Of a DNA stretch of 64,000 nucleotides, positions 8,221-17,873 are shown one piece after another. How positions within the stretch are numbered: position 1 is the stretch's first letter; the number at the start of each line of letters is the position of its first letter. The DNA is from Serpens sp035497915. Its GTDB lineage: Bacteria > Pseudomonadota > Gammaproteobacteria > Pseudomonadales > Pseudomonadaceae. A program made the position numbers and the translations under genes. The stretch is taken from assembly GCF_035497915.1 (NCBI RefSeq), contig NZ_DATJCS010000051.1, positions 124,001-188,000 of the forward strand, given 5' to 3'. The notes under the pieces are model-generated. The model did no database searches. It was given only the letters and a program-made list of their open reading frames with translations, and was not told where the DNA came from.

Positions 8221-11200
8221 TCAAAAATCCCGGCGATAGAAGATATCCAGTGAGCTGGCCAGACCACTGGCCGCCTCCAGGAACACCCGACGGCTGAGGC
8301 GATAGCGCAGCGCCAGGGTGTTCACCGAATCGAACACGCCGACCCCGTAGCTCAGGGTCAGACGGTCGGACAGGCGTCCGCTGGCCACCACGCTGGTCTG
8401 CGCCCCGCTGCCCTCGGTTTCCAGCAGGAAGTCCTTGATGCCCAGCTGCCGGGCAATATTGCCGGTGATGCCGGCGCTGCCCGCCAGGCCCAACCCGATG
8501 GCCGCCTGGGCCAGCAGGGCACCGTCACCCACGCCGTCATCGCCGCTGCCCAGCGGACGCCCCAGCACCAGATAGGAAAGCGCCTGTTCCTGGGCCATGG
8601 CCGGCTCGGAGAACACCTCGACGCGGGGCGCGGCGGCGCTGCCGGTGATACGCAGGCCCGCCACCACCTCGTCGACCCGGCGAATCGCCTCCACGTCGAG
8701 GAACGGCTGGTCGATGGGACCGACGAACAGCAGGCGCGCCCGGCGAATAGTCAGGCGTTGCCCATAGGCCCGGTAGCGGCCGCGGGTCAGGGCCAGCTCG
8801 CCGCGTGTATCCAGCTGGTTGCCGATGTGGATATCACCGGCCACATCGGCGGTCAGGCCGAAGCCGGAGAAGTTCAGCTCCTCCTGGCCGACCACCACGG
8901 TGATGTCCATGCGGATCGGCACGGCCTGGCCCGTGTCGGCGGCTTCCTCGCCGACGATGACCACGTCGGGCGACACCTTCACCGTCGAAGGTGGCAGTTC
9001 ACGGATGGTGATATCGCCGCGCGGCACGGCGATGCGCCCGCTGAGCGACAACCCCTGCCCCGCCAGCTGGATGCGCAGGTCCGGCGCCACCTCCAGATCG
9101 GCATAGGGCGGCACCACCACGGGCAGGCGCGTGCCGGACACGCGGATGTCGGCGGACGGTGCGCCCTGCCACGACAGCCAGCCAGCGATCCGGCCTTCGC
9201 CGCGTTCACCACTGCGCCAACCGCCGTCCAGGTCCAGGCGCTGGCCGCTGAGGGTACCGAGGATCTGCAGATTCTCCAGCGGGGTCGGCAGCTCACCGCC
9301 AGCCACCCGCCCTTCGCTCAGGCGCAGCTGGCCGTTGACCTGCGGTGCCTGAAGCGTGCCGGCCAGTTGCCCGTTGCCGTTGATCTGGCCTTCCAGTTGC
9401 CCGACCTGGGGCACGAATGGCCGGGCGACCGCCAGGTTCAGCCCGCGCAGGGCGAAGGTACCCGTCAGCGGTTTTTCCTCGCCACGCGGATCGATGCGCG
9501 CTTCCAGGCGCAGTTCGCCCAGTTCACCACCGTCGAAGCGCGCCTGCACATCCACCTGCTCCGGTCGCAGCTGGCTGTCGAGCTGCAGCGCCTGGTAGGG
9601 GAAATCGACCCATTCGCCGCCTTCGCGGACCCGCAACGTGCCGCGCCCGGCATCCAGACGCACCCGGCCTTGCGGGCCGCCCTCCGGCAGGTCCAGTTCG
9701 ACATCGCCGTTCAGCTCGCCCTGCCACTGGAAATCATCCGGCAACCAGCGCGCCAGGCTGGCCAGGTCGAAATCGCGCAGTCGGTAGCGCAGGCTCGGCT
9801 CCGGCAGCAGCCGTTGTTCGCCTTCACCGCACAGGCTCGCGCTACCCGACCGCCAGCATTGCGGCCCAAGCGTCAGACGCCCATCGGCAAAACGCTCCAG
9901 CGCCGCGGGCGCCTGCAGTTGCCAGCGCTGTTCCTCGGCGGCCAGGCGCGCCTCCTCGAGCTGGCCTTGCCAATGCCAGCCGGCGTCGCTCTGCTCCAGA
10001 CGCCCCGCCACGCCCAGCTCGGCCTCCAGCAGGTCGCCACTCAGTTGCAGCGCCACGGCCTGGGTTTCGAGATCGCCATGGCCGGTGAGGGTCAGGCGGC
10101 CCCAGTCGGAGTCGCCGGTCTGCAATCCTTCGGCAACCAGGGCGAGGCGCGCCTGGTTCTGCTCCACCAGGTTGCCCTGGATATTCAGGGTGGCGATGCG
10201 GGAGTCGCCATACGCGAGTCGGCGCCCTGCAAGGTCCAGCACCCCGCGCGGCTGTTCCCGGGTGCCGCTCAGGTCCAGTCGCCCCTGTAGGGCACCCTGC
10301 AGATCCGGCCACAGCTGGTCCAGGCGCGGCAGGGCCAGCTCCAGCTCGGCGGCCAGTTCGCTGTTCAGCAGGCCGCGGCCCTGGATACGGTTGTCACCCA
10401 ATTGCAGATTCAGTTGCGGCAGCACCCAGCGCTGCCCTTCCACCCGGCCGTCCAGCGCCAGGGTTGCCGGCAGGCCGCGCAGTTCGCCGCGCAGTTGCAG
10501 ATCGGCCTGGGCATCCAGGTTTTCATCCTTGAGCGCGCCCTGGCTGACCAGTGTGCCGTCGAGATTGCCCGGTAGGTCGGCCACCCAATAGGCCGGGTTG
10601 AGCGCGGACAGTACCAGGCGGGTATTCCAGCGGATGGCGTCGGCGAAGCCGAGGCTGAGCTGGCCTTCGGCGCTGCCCTGCCCGGCCTCCAGGCGCAGCG
10701 ACGGCAGGTGCACTTCGCCCAGGTTGCCGCTGACCGGGCTGGACAGGCTGAACGGCCCCCCCGGGCCGTCCAGGTTGCCGCTGAAATGGCCCAGATAACC
10801 GCCGTCCAGATAGCTGATCTGCGCGTCCAGCCGGCGCAGGGTCACCGGCGGCGGTTCCATCGGGTACAGGCGCAGCCAGGGAAAATCGCGCCATTGCAGC
10901 TGCGCCTCGGCGCTCAGCGCCTCGCGCCAGCCGAGCGTGCCGTTCAGCTGCACGGATTGCGCGCTGCCGGCGTCCAGGCGCAGCTGCTCGATCTGCGCCT
11001 CAGCTGCAGTCACCCGTCCTTGCAGGGCAACTGCGATCGGCCGTTCCTCGGCCGCCAGTTGCGCCCCGCCGCTGATGCGGTAGCCGGCCTGCAGATCACC
11101 TTCGGCCTGCAGACGCAGGTGGTTGAGGGTCAGCGTATCGGGCAGTGCGCCGCTGGCCTTGAAGCCCGTGGCGCTCAGCAGCAGGCTGGCGGGCAGGTTG

Positions 11201-11922
11201 GGCTGCAGGGGCTGCACCTCGCCTTCCACCCGGCCTGCCAGGTAGCCGCCGCTGTCGATGACCAGGTGCAGCGTGCGCTGCAGTTCGCCTTCGGCCCGCA
11301 GCGCCAGGGCCCAGGGACGCTCGTCCGGTGCCGGCAGGATCAGGTCGCCGTTGAGTTGCAAGGGCCACTGCCCGCTCGGTTTCAACTGGCCCGAGGCGAC
11401 CAGGCGCAGCGAATCGCCCTGCTCCACCCGCAGCGTCTCGATGCGCAGGCCCTGGTCGTTCCAGTAGGCATTCAGCTGCAGGTCATGCAGCAGTTCGCTG
11501 CCGTTGAGCGATAGGCTGCCGATGGCGGCCTGGCGCAATTCGATGCGCAGCGGCAGGTCCAGCGCCGGTAACTGAATGGCCTGCGCTTCTCGAAGGGGGG
11601 CCTCAGCAGACGGCGGGAATACCAGCTGCACGTCCTGGGCCTCGAGGCGCTTGATGCACAGGCGCAGCTGAAAAAGGCAGCGGGCCGACCAGTCCAGCTG
11701 CGGGGCCACCAGGGTCACGCGCCGTTCGTCCTGCTGCCATTCCAGGCGATCCGCCCGCCAGTCGCCGGCCAGGCGGCCCTCGAAGCCCTGCACCTGCAGG
11801 CCCGGCACGTGGCCCAGTAGCCAGCGACTGCCAGCGCCCGTGCCCAGCGCCACGGCAGCGGCCGTCACCGCCACCAGGCAGAGGACCAGCAGAGCCAGCA
11901 GGCTCCATTTGACGACACGCAT
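8221..11922 (-). CDS. tamB: Translocation and assembly module subunit TamB (DUF490)
   Basis: Very large (about 1233 residues) AsmA-like/TamB bridge protein. A single N-terminal signal anchor (LLALLVLCLVAVTAAAVALG) is followed by more than 1000 residues of repeating amphipathic beta-strand sequence forming a lipid-conducting groove, and by the conserved C-terminal DUF490/TamB region ending RRVFLEAASGLASSLDIFYRRDF. TamB spans the periplasm from the inner membrane to TamA; the TAM complex helps insert some outer-membrane proteins, and TamB-like proteins move phospholipids between membranes. It follows tamA with a TGATG stop/start overlap; a GTG at 11925 is an alternative start one codon earlier. 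Confidence 0.93.
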   Translation of the reverse strand: MRVVKWSLLALLVLCLVAVTAAAVALGTGAGSRWLLGHVPGLQVQGFEGRLAGDWRADRLEWQQDERRVTLVAPQLDWSARCLFQLRLCIKRLEAQDVQLVFPPSAEAPLREAQAIQLPALDLPLRIELRQAAIGSLSLNGSELLHDLQLNAYWNDQGLRIETLRVEQGDSLRLVASGQLKPSGQWPLQLNGDLILPAPDERPWALALRAEGELQRTLHLVIDSGGYLAGRVEGEVQPLQPNLPASLLLSATGFKASGALPDTLTLNHLRLQAEGDLQAGYRISGGAQLAAEERPIAVALQGRVTAAEAQIEQLRLDAGSAQSVQLNGTLGWREALSAEAQLQWRDFPWLRLYPMEPPPVTLRRLDAQISYLDGGYLGHFSGNLDGPGGPFSLSSPVSGNLGEVHLPSLRLEAGQGSAEGQLSLGFADAIRWNTRLVLSALNPAYWVADLPGNLDGTLVSQGALKDENLDAQADLQLRGELRGLPATLALDGRVEGQRWVLPQLNLQLGDNRIQGRGLLNSELAAELELALPRLDQLWPDLQGALQGRLDLSGTREQPRGVLDLAGRRLAYGDSRIATLNIQGNLVEQNQARLALVAEGLQTGDSDWGRLTLTGHGDLETQAVALQLSGDLLEAELGVAGRLEQSDAGWHWQGQLEEARLAAEEQRWQLQAPAALERFADGRLTLGPQCWRSGSASLCGEGEQRLLPEPSLRYRLRDFDLASLARWLPDDFQWQGELNGDVELDLPEGGPQGRVRLDAGRGTLRVREGGEWVDFPYQALQLDSQLRPEQVDVQARFDGGELGELRLEARIDPRGEEKPLTGTFALRGLNLAVARPFVPQVGQLEGQINGNGQLAGTLQAPQVNGQLRLSEGRVAGGELPTPLENLQILGTLSGQRLDLDGGWRSGERGEGRIAGWLSWQGAPSADIRVSGTRLPVVVPPYADLEVAPDLRIQLAGQGLSLSGRIAVPRGDITIRELPPSTVKVSPDVVIVGEEAADTGQAVPIRMDITVVVGQEELNFSGFGLTADVAGDIHIGNQLDTRGELALTRGRYRAYGQRLTIRRARLLFVGPIDQPFLDVEAIRRVDEVVAGLRITGSAAAPRVEVFSEPAMAQEQALSYLVLGRPLGSGDDGVGDGALLAQAAIGLGLAGSAGITGNIARQLGIKDFLLETEGSGAQTSVVASGRLSDRLTLSYGVGVFDSVNTLALRYRLSRRVFLEAASGLASSLDIFYRRDF

Positions 11923-13661
11923 CACAATTCGGGACCCATGGAAAAGTGCAGGCGCAGACCGCCGTTGCCATCCAGCGGATGCGCCAGATCCAGACGCAGC
12001 GGGCCGACCGGCGACACCCAGCGTACGCCGAAGCCGACCCCGCTCTTCAGCGAGGGAATTTCCAGCGAGTTGAACGAGTTGCCGTGATCGGCAAAGGTCG
12101 CCAGGCGCCAGGTCGGCGTCAGGGAGAACTGGTATTCGCCGCTGACCGCCAGCATGTAGCGACCGCCGACGCGGTCGCCCTGGGAGTTGGTCGGCGACAA
12201 GCTCTGGTAGTCGTAGCCGCGCACGCTCTGGTCGCCACCGGCGAAGAAGCGCAGCGAGGGTGGTACCGAGGAATAGTCATCGGTTTCAGTACCGCCAAAC
12301 TGCACCCGGCCGAGAAAGCGGTGCCGTTCGGCCAGGGTGATCAGTCCGCGCAGGCTGACCTCGCCATGCACCACGCTGGCATCCGAGCCCAGCCCTTCCT
12401 GGGCGCCGGCGATTTCGAATTGCACGCGATAGCCCCGGTTGGGATCGAGGCGGTTGTCGCTCTTGAGGTAGGAATAACCGACGCCCGGCAGCAGCAGCGT
12501 GCTGATGCCTTCGTCGTCGCCCAGCCGGTATTCCTCATGCTGCCACTTGAGCGACAACACGCGCTGCCAGCCGTTGGGGCGCAGACTGTGCCACTCCGGA
12601 CCGATGCTGATCAGCTTGCTCAGACTGTCGGTGTCGGCCAGTTCCTCGTATTGGTAGCCGCCGGCCAGGCGCAGCTTGTCGGTGAGCGGCTTGTCGCCCG
12701 GCATGTCGTACCAGAGCCCGACGTTCTGACGGGGCGCGGACCACTCGGTATCGATGCCGTAGCTGTGCCCCTGGGGATTGCGCCAGTGACGGGTCCACTC
12801 GAAGCGCCCGCGCGGACCGACGTCCGTGGAGTAGCCGAGGCCGACACCGAAGGTGCGCGGCTTGCGGGTATCCAGGCGCACTTCCACCGGAATCACCCCG
12901 GCCTGCGCCAGGCTCGGCGCGGCGTCCACGCGGATGCTTTCGAAGTAGCCGCTGCCCTGCAGGTTCTGGTGCAGCTCGGCGATCAGCTCGCTGTCGTAGG
13001 GCGTTCCCGGCTCGAATGGCAGCATGCGGCGCAGCAGCTGGTCCTCGAAGGGGTGCTTGCCCGTGAAGGCAATTTCACCGAATCGGTGGCGCTCGCCGCT
13101 CCGGTAGATCAGCTCGATGTCCGCATGGCTGGCGACCGGGTCCACCTGGATGCGTTGCTGCACAAAGCGTCCGGCAAAGTAGCCGAAGCGCGAGGCCTGG
13201 CTTTCGATGCGGCCCTTCACCGCCTCGTAATCACCGTGGTTGAGCACCTGCCCCGGGCGCAGGCGCTCCAGATCGAGCTTTTGGAAACCCGCCTGACTGG
13301 CGGCGGGACCTTCGATGCGCACCGTGACATTGCGCAGGCGCACCGGCTCGCCGGCATCGATGCGTACCGTCAGGCGCGGCGTCGCGGAGGTGCTTACCTC
13401 GGTGCGAATCTGCGCACGGTAGTAGCCCAGGGCCTCGGCGGCCTGGCGCGCCTGGGCGCCGGCGATGCGGCTCAGGCGCAGCAGTTCGTCGCGGTCCTTG
13501 TCCTCCAGTTCGCCGATGTAACCCTCGACATTCGCCTTGAGGTCCGGGTTTTCCGGGGTGATGCGTACGCGCAACTGCTCGGCCAGTACAGGGCTGGCCA
13601 GCAGGTACAGCAGCAGGCTCCATCCTGCTCCACGCCGCATCCTCGTGGACCATACGAACAC
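11922..13661 (-). CDS. tamA: Outer-membrane assembly factor TamA (Omp85 family)
   Basis: 579-residue Omp85 protein. A signal peptide (cleavage likely after SPVLA) is followed by three POTRA-like domains (about residues 28-270) and a C-terminal 16-stranded beta-barrel (FGVGLGYSTDVGPRGRFEW onward). The barrel includes an SVRGYDYQSLSP loop with the conserved RGY motif and a final strand LRLHFSMGPEL. It acts in the outer membrane with TamB. I prefer the GTG at 13661 because GGAGAAGG sits 7 bases upstream; the in-frame ATG at 13640 has GAGG directly against it, too close to serve. Overlaps tamB. Confidence 0.93.
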   Translation of the reverse strand: MFVWSTRMRRGAGWSLLLYLLASPVLAEQLRVRITPENPDLKANVEGYIGELEDKDRDELLRLSRIAGAQARQAAEALGYYRAQIRTEVSTSATPRLTVRIDAGEPVRLRNVTVRIEGPAASQAGFQKLDLERLRPGQVLNHGDYEAVKGRIESQASRFGYFAGRFVQQRIQVDPVASHADIELIYRSGERHRFGEIAFTGKHPFEDQLLRRMLPFEPGTPYDSELIAELHQNLQGSGYFESIRVDAAPSLAQAGVIPVEVRLDTRKPRTFGVGLGYSTDVGPRGRFEWTRHWRNPQGHSYGIDTEWSAPRQNVGLWYDMPGDKPLTDKLRLAGGYQYEELADTDSLSKLISIGPEWHSLRPNGWQRVLSLKWQHEEYRLGDDEGISTLLLPGVGYSYLKSDNRLDPNRGYRVQFEIAGAQEGLGSDASVVHGEVSLRGLITLAERHRFLGRVQFGGTETDDYSSVPPSLRFFAGGDQSVRGYDYQSLSPTNSQGDRVGGRYMLAVSGEYQFSLTPTWRLATFADHGNSFNSLEIPSLKSGVGFGVRWVSPVGPLRLDLAHPLDGNGGLRLHFSMGPEL

Positions 13662-13697
13662 AGGGTCGCCTTCTCCGCGAAAAAGGTAGCAGCCGCG

Positions 13698-14351
13698 CTA
13701 TCCGGAGACGCCAGCCAGAGGTTGGGGATTGGGGTGGAAGAATACATGTTCTCGCACCGGTCCGATGGCCACCTCGCCGATTTCCCGGTAGCCGTTGCGC
13801 CGGTAGAACTCCAGGTACTGCTGATTGCCGGTGTCCAGCACGATGCCATGGGACTGACTGTCCTCGGCGCACCAGTTGTGCAGCGCGGCCAGCAGCTGCT
13901 CGCCGTAGCCCCGGCCCTGATAGTCGGGCAGCACACCCAGCAGCGGCAGCAGGTGATGCGGGCCGGGCGGCACGCAAGCCATCACCGCTGCATAGAACTC
14001 CAGGTAGCGGCGCGTGGCGCGACGGCCGGCGCCGAGCAGCATGCGCAGCCGCCAGCCCCAGCTTTCCGTCACTTCCAGGCGACGCTCCGGCGGGGCGACC
14101 AGCGCGATGCCGATCAGTCGATCGTTCTGCACCAGCCCCAACGCCGGGCGCTGCTCATCGATGTGATTGCGCAACAATTCACGCAAGGTGGTGCGCAGCC
14201 GGTGGTCATAACCCGGCCGCTCGGCATCCATCAGCCAGCGGAAGGTCGGGTCGTTGCGATAGGCGCGAAACAGTAGCGAGGCGGCTTCCGGTCCGTAGCT
14301 GCTGTCCAGCAGGCAGACTTCGGCGGATTCGGTGGCGTGGCGGGTGGGCAT
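13698..14351 (-). CDS. GNAT family N-acetyltransferase
   Basis: 217-residue acetyltransferase fold. The acetyl-CoA-binding segment is LLGVLPDYQGRGYGEQLLAAL (residues about 136-156, with the Q-G-R-G-Y-G loop), followed by the expected late strand NQQYLEFYRRNGYREIGE. ATG at 14351 has AGGGAGA upstream. It lies 36 bases upstream of tamA on the same strand and could be co-transcribed with it. Substrate unknown: relatives modify antibiotics, polyamines or amino acids, and nothing here decides between them. Confidence 0.85.
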   Translation of the reverse strand: MPTRHATESAEVCLLDSSYGPEAASLLFRAYRNDPTFRWLMDAERPGYDHRLRTTLRELLRNHIDEQRPALGLVQNDRLIGIALVAPPERRLEVTESWGWRLRMLLGAGRRATRRYLEFYAAVMACVPPGPHHLLPLLGVLPDYQGRGYGEQLLAALHNWCAEDSQSHGIVLDTGNQQYLEFYRRNGYREIGEVAIGPVREHVFFHPNPQPLAGVSG

Positions 14352-14454
14352 GCGGTCTCTCCCTGGTCGGTGCTGAAGCGCCTCGGACGGGATCGGGTGG
14401 TCGCCGCAAGCTCCCTTGGGCTAGCATCGCGGTTTTGACTCGGGACCCGCCGTC

Positions 14455-15267
14455 ATGAAGTTCGTTTCATTCAACATCAATGGCCTGCGCGCCCGACCGC
14501 ACCAGCTGGCGGCGCTGATCGAGAAGCATCAGCCCGATGTGATCGGCTTGCAGGAGACCAAGGTGTCCGACGAGCAGTTCCCGCTGGAGATGGTCGAGGC
14601 GCTGGGCTATCACGTGCACTACCACGGGCAGAAGAGCCACTACGGCGTGGCGATGTTGTCCCGCCAGGCGCCGCTGACCGTGTTCAAGGGCTTCCCCTGG
14701 GACGGCGAAGAGTCGCAGAAGCGGCTGATCGGCGCCAGTTTCGCGATGCCCGACGGGCAGATCGTTCAGGTGCTCAACGGCTACTTCCCCCAGGGCGAGA
14801 ATCGTGACCATCCGCTGAAGTTTCCGGCCAAGACGCGCTTCTATGCCGACCTGCAGCGGCTGCTGGAAGAACAGTACCGCCCTGACCAGCCCCTGGTGGT
14901 CATGGGCGATTTCAACATCTCGCCACAGGACTGCGATATCGGCATCGGCGCGGAAAACGCCAAACGCTGGCTGCGCACCGGCAAGTGCAGCTTCCTGCCC
15001 GAGGAGCGCGAGTGGATGGAGCGTCTGAAGGCCTGGGGCCTGGTGGACAGCTTCCGCCACCTGCACCCCGAGGTGAGCGACCGCTTCAGCTGGTTCGACT
15101 ATCGCAGCCGCGGCTTCGAGGACGAGCCGCGTCGCGGCCTGCGCATCGACCTGATCCTGGCTTCCACGGCCCTGCAAGGTCGCTTCCGGGACGCGGGCGT
15201 GGATTACGACCTGCGCGCCATGGACAAGCCTTCCGACCACGCGCCTATCTGGCTGGAAATCGCCTGA
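14455..15267 (+). CDS. xthA: Exodeoxyribonuclease III (AP endonuclease)
   Basis: 270-residue endonuclease/exonuclease/phosphatase-fold enzyme that incises abasic sites and degrades duplex DNA 3'-5' in base-excision repair. Active-site elements are visible in order: Asn7 in FNINGLRARP, metal ligand Glu34 in VIGLQETKV, the Tyr/Arg region in HYHGQKSHYGVAML, the GDFNISPQDCDIG loop with the catalytic Asp and Asn, and the C-terminal SDHAPIWLEIA carrying the Asp-His pair. Length matches XthA. Divergent from the GNAT gene across about 100 bases. Confidence 0.97.
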   Translation: MKFVSFNINGLRARPHQLAALIEKHQPDVIGLQETKVSDEQFPLEMVEALGYHVHYHGQKSHYGVAMLSRQAPLTVFKGFPWDGEESQKRLIGASFAMPDGQIVQVLNGYFPQGENRDHPLKFPAKTRFYADLQRLLEEQYRPDQPLVVMGDFNISPQDCDIGIGAENAKRWLRTGKCSFLPEEREWMERLKAWGLVDSFRHLHPEVSDRFSWFDYRSRGFEDEPRRGLRIDLILASTALQGRFRDAGVDYDLRAMDKPSDHAPIWLEIA

Positions 15268-15304
15268 AGTGCTCCATCTCGCATCGTTCGGGTGTGCAAC
15301 CGCG

Positions 15305-15336
15305 TTGTAACGCAACCGTCATGAAGCGACTCTAGC
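15305..15336 (+). promoter_or_regulatory. Candidate PhoB-dependent promoter (Pho box plus -10)
   Basis: TTGTAAC-GCAA-CCGTCAT at 15305-15322 matches the Pho box (two 7-bp CTGTCAT-like halves separated by 4 bases) at 5/7 and 6/7. A possible -10 element, TCTAGC, starts 8 bases downstream at 15331, and the next gene encodes a PstS-like protein 33 bases further on. Placement and target both fit PhoB activation under phosphate starvation. Confidence 0.6.
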
Positions 15337-15368
15337 CTTGCGCGGCATCAGTCTGCCGGAGTCGCCGC

Positions 15369-16697
15369 ATGTCGCTGCTGCGTGCCTTGCTTGCCGTTTT
15401 CCTGCTGTCCGCTGGCGTGCCGAGCGTCGCCAGCCCACAAGCCACTCCCCTGCTGCGCATCCAGGGTTCCAATACCGTCGGGGCCGCCCTGGCGCCCGCG
15501 CTCGTCGAGGGGCTGTTGCGTCAGCAGGGCTTTCAGGACATCACGCGTCAGCCGGGGGCGCTGGAAAACGAACAGACCGTGCGGGCCCGCCAGGCGGAGG
15601 GGCCCTGGGTGCGCATCGCCATCGCCGCGCATGGCTCCAGCACCGGTTTCCGGGCGCTGCGCGAGGGCAGCGCGGAACTCGCCGCCTCCTCCCGACCGGT
15701 GAAGGACGCCGAGGTGCATGCCCTCGCCGCACGCGGCGACCTGCGCTCGCGGGCTTCCGAACAGGTGATCGCTATCGACGGCCTGGCCGTCATCGTTCAC
15801 CCCACCAACCCGCTGCGGAGTCTGGCCGTCGACCAGTTGGCGGCGCTGTTCTCCGGAGAACTGCGCAACTGGCGGGCACTGGGCGGACCGGATGCGCCGG
15901 TGCGTCTGTATGCCCGCGACGATCAGTCCGGCACCTACGACACCTTCAAGGAGCTGGTCCTGGTGCCCCAGGGCCAGCAACTGGACGCCGGCGCCCGGCG
16001 CTTCGAGTCCAACGACCGGCTTTCCGAGGCCGTCATGGCCGATCCGCTGGGCATCGGCTTCGTCGGCCTGGCCTCGGTTGGCCAGGCGCGCGCGCTGGCC
16101 ATTTCCGCCGGCGGTGCCCAGGCGCTGCTACCCAGTCCGGACAGTGTCGCCACCGAGGACTATCCACTGTCACGCCGCCTGTTCCTCTACCGTGCGCCTG
16201 ACGACGCCAGCCCCTGGGCGCAGGCACTGATCGATTACGCCCAGAGCGCCGAAGGCCAGCGCATCGTCGAGCGGGTGGGGTTCATTGGCCAGGCCGTGCG
16301 TGCCATCCCGGTCGAGGCGCACGCCAACCTGCCCGGCGACTATCGCGAGCTGGCGCAAACCGGCCGGCGCCTGTCGATCAATTTCCGCTTCCAGGAAGGC
16401 AGCGCCCAGCTGGACAACAAGGCGATGCGTGATCTGGAGCGCGTGCGCGACTACCTGAATGCGAGCGCCGGGGAGGATGCCCAGCTGGTGCTGGTGGGTT
16501 TCGGTGACGCCAAGAACGACCCGAGCCGCGCCCGCCTGTTGTCGCGCCTGCGCGCCGAGACGGTGCGCCGCGCGCTGTCGCGCCTGGGCGTGACGAATTC
16601 GCAGGTGCTGGGCATCGGCGATGACCTGCCGGTGGCCGACAACCAGGCCGAATCCGGGCGCATCCGCAACCGCCGGGTGGAAGTCTGGATTCGCTGA
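15369..16697 (+). CDS. PstS-like phosphate-binding protein fused to an OmpA-like peptidoglycan-binding domain
   Basis: 442 residues. A signal peptide (cleavage near SVASPQ) is followed by a periplasmic phosphate-binding domain of the PstS/PBP-like type (about residues 28-310). This domain starts LLRIQGSNTVG, has the AAHGSSTGFRAL and YARDDQSGTYDTFKEL ligand loops, and includes a PTNPLRSLAVDQLAALFSG segment. The last about 115 residues are an OmpA_C domain (ISINFRFQEGSAQLDNKA; RNRRVEVWIR), which in this family binds meso-diaminopimelate of peptidoglycan. Such fusions are known in pseudomonads. The likely role is phosphate capture or sensing held at the cell wall. A candidate Pho box precedes it. 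No pstCAB genes are adjacent, so it is not a normal ABC-transporter subunit. Confidence 0.85.
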   Translation: MSLLRALLAVFLLSAGVPSVASPQATPLLRIQGSNTVGAALAPALVEGLLRQQGFQDITRQPGALENEQTVRARQAEGPWVRIAIAAHGSSTGFRALREGSAELAASSRPVKDAEVHALAARGDLRSRASEQVIAIDGLAVIVHPTNPLRSLAVDQLAALFSGELRNWRALGGPDAPVRLYARDDQSGTYDTFKELVLVPQGQQLDAGARRFESNDRLSEAVMADPLGIGFVGLASVGQARALAISAGGAQALLPSPDSVATEDYPLSRRLFLYRAPDDASPWAQALIDYAQSAEGQRIVERVGFIGQAVRAIPVEAHANLPGDYRELAQTGRRLSINFRFQEGSAQLDNKAMRDLERVRDYLNASAGEDAQLVLVGFGDAKNDPSRARLLSRLRAETVRRALSRLGVTNSQVLGIGDDLPVADNQAESGRIRNRRVEVWIR

Positions 16698-16834
16698 AAG
16701 CCGACCGTTGCATTGCCGGAACTACGCGCATAGCCTATTGCGCGCAGTGACGCCGGGCCCCTCTGGCGGTGGGCTTCCCACCGTGATGTCGGAGTCAGCT
16801 GTTTCCGACAATCCAATGCTGGAGGGCCTGACCG

Positions 16835-17821
16835 ATGCATCCGTTCGACTTCTTATCGACCCCCTTCCTGGGCACCCCGGCCTGGTTCTGGCTGGGTTTC
16901 CTCGCCATCGTCATCCTGCTGCTGGTCCTTGACCTCGGCGTCCTGCACCGCGAAGAGCGCGAAATCGAAATGCGCGAAAGCCTGCTGCTGTACAGCGGCT
17001 ATTTCAGCGTCGGCGTGCTGTTCGGTGCCTGGGTATGGTTCGAGCTCGGCGCGCAGAGCGCCATGGAGTTCTACACCGGCTTTCTGGTCGAGCAGTCGCT
17101 GTCCATGGACAACGTGTTCGTGATGGCGATGATCTTCGGCGCCTTCGGCATTCCGCGTCGCTATCAGCACCGCGTGCTGTTCTGGGGCATCATCGGTGTG
17201 GTGGTGCTGCGCGCCATCATGATCGGCCTGGGCACCGCGCTGGTGAAGGAGTTCGAGTGGGTGCTCTACCTGTTCGGCGCCTTCCTGCTGCTGTCCGGGG
17301 TGAAGATGCTGTTCCAGAAGGATGAGGAAGCGCACCCGGATCTGGAAAACAACCGCATGATCCGCTTCGTGCGTCGCCACCTGCGCATGACCGACTCCCT
17401 GCACGACGGCCGCTTCTTCGTGCGCCTGAAGCCGGCGGGCGCCGAACGTGCCCTGCTCTACGCCACGCCGCTGTTCCTCTGCCTGGTGCTGATCGAGCTG
17501 GCTGACCTGGTGTTCGCCGTGGACAGCGTGCCGGCGGTGTTCGCCATCACCCAGGACCCGTTCATCGTCTACACCTCGAACATCTTCGCCATCCTCGGCC
17601 TGCGTTCGCTGTACTTCGCCCTGGCGGCGCTGATGCACCGTTTCGTGTACCTCAAGTACGCCCTGGCGCTGGTGCTGATCTTCATCGGCGGCAAGATCTT
17701 CGCCCATGGCTTCATCGGCAAGGTGCCCGCCGTGCTGTCGCTCGGCGTGACCCTCGGCCTGCTGGCCGGCGGCGTGCTGCTCTCGCTGCTCAAGACCCGC
17801 GACACGCCGGCGCGGCACTGA
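16835..17821 (+). CDS. TerC/Alx family integral membrane protein
   Basis: 328 residues with about nine hydrophobic helices and the TerC signature: acidic residues within membrane segments, seen in EQSLSMDNVFVMAMIFG (about residues 87-103) and ELADLVFAVDSVPAVFAITQDPF (about 220-242). Relatives include Alx/MgtJ, implicated in manganese export and pH response, and TerC in the tellurite-resistance cluster. ATG at 16835 follows GGAGGGCC. The 137-base leader contains small hairpins but I could not find a yybP-ykoY manganese riboswitch core. A strong terminator follows. Confidence 0.9.
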   Translation: MHPFDFLSTPFLGTPAWFWLGFLAIVILLLVLDLGVLHREEREIEMRESLLLYSGYFSVGVLFGAWVWFELGAQSAMEFYTGFLVEQSLSMDNVFVMAMIFGAFGIPRRYQHRVLFWGIIGVVVLRAIMIGLGTALVKEFEWVLYLFGAFLLLSGVKMLFQKDEEAHPDLENNRMIRFVRRHLRMTDSLHDGRFFVRLKPAGAERALLYATPLFLCLVLIELADLVFAVDSVPAVFAITQDPFIVYTSNIFAILGLRSLYFALAALMHRFVYLKYALALVLIFIGGKIFAHGFIGKVPAVLSLGVTLGLLAGGVLLSLLKTRDTPARH

Positions 17822-17831
17822 CCGGTCGAAC

Positions 17832-17863
17832 ATGACAAGGGCGCCTGACGGCGCCCTTGTCAT
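17832..17863 (+). terminator. Rho-independent terminator after terC-like gene (possibly bidirectional)
   Basis: 14-bp perfect stem (inner part TGACAAGGGCGCC / GGCGCCCTTGTCA) with a 4-base TGAC loop and a short T-run on the plus strand, lying between two convergent genes. Confidence 0.85.
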
Positions 17864-17873
17864 TTCAGGCGGA

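Noticed and set aside
16698..16834. Possible yybP-ykoY manganese riboswitch in the leader of the terC-like gene
   Set aside because: Alx/TerC relatives often have this element, but I could not find its conserved GGGGAGUA core or the paired loop; only unrelated small hairpins (such as GGTGGG-CTT-CCCACC) are present.
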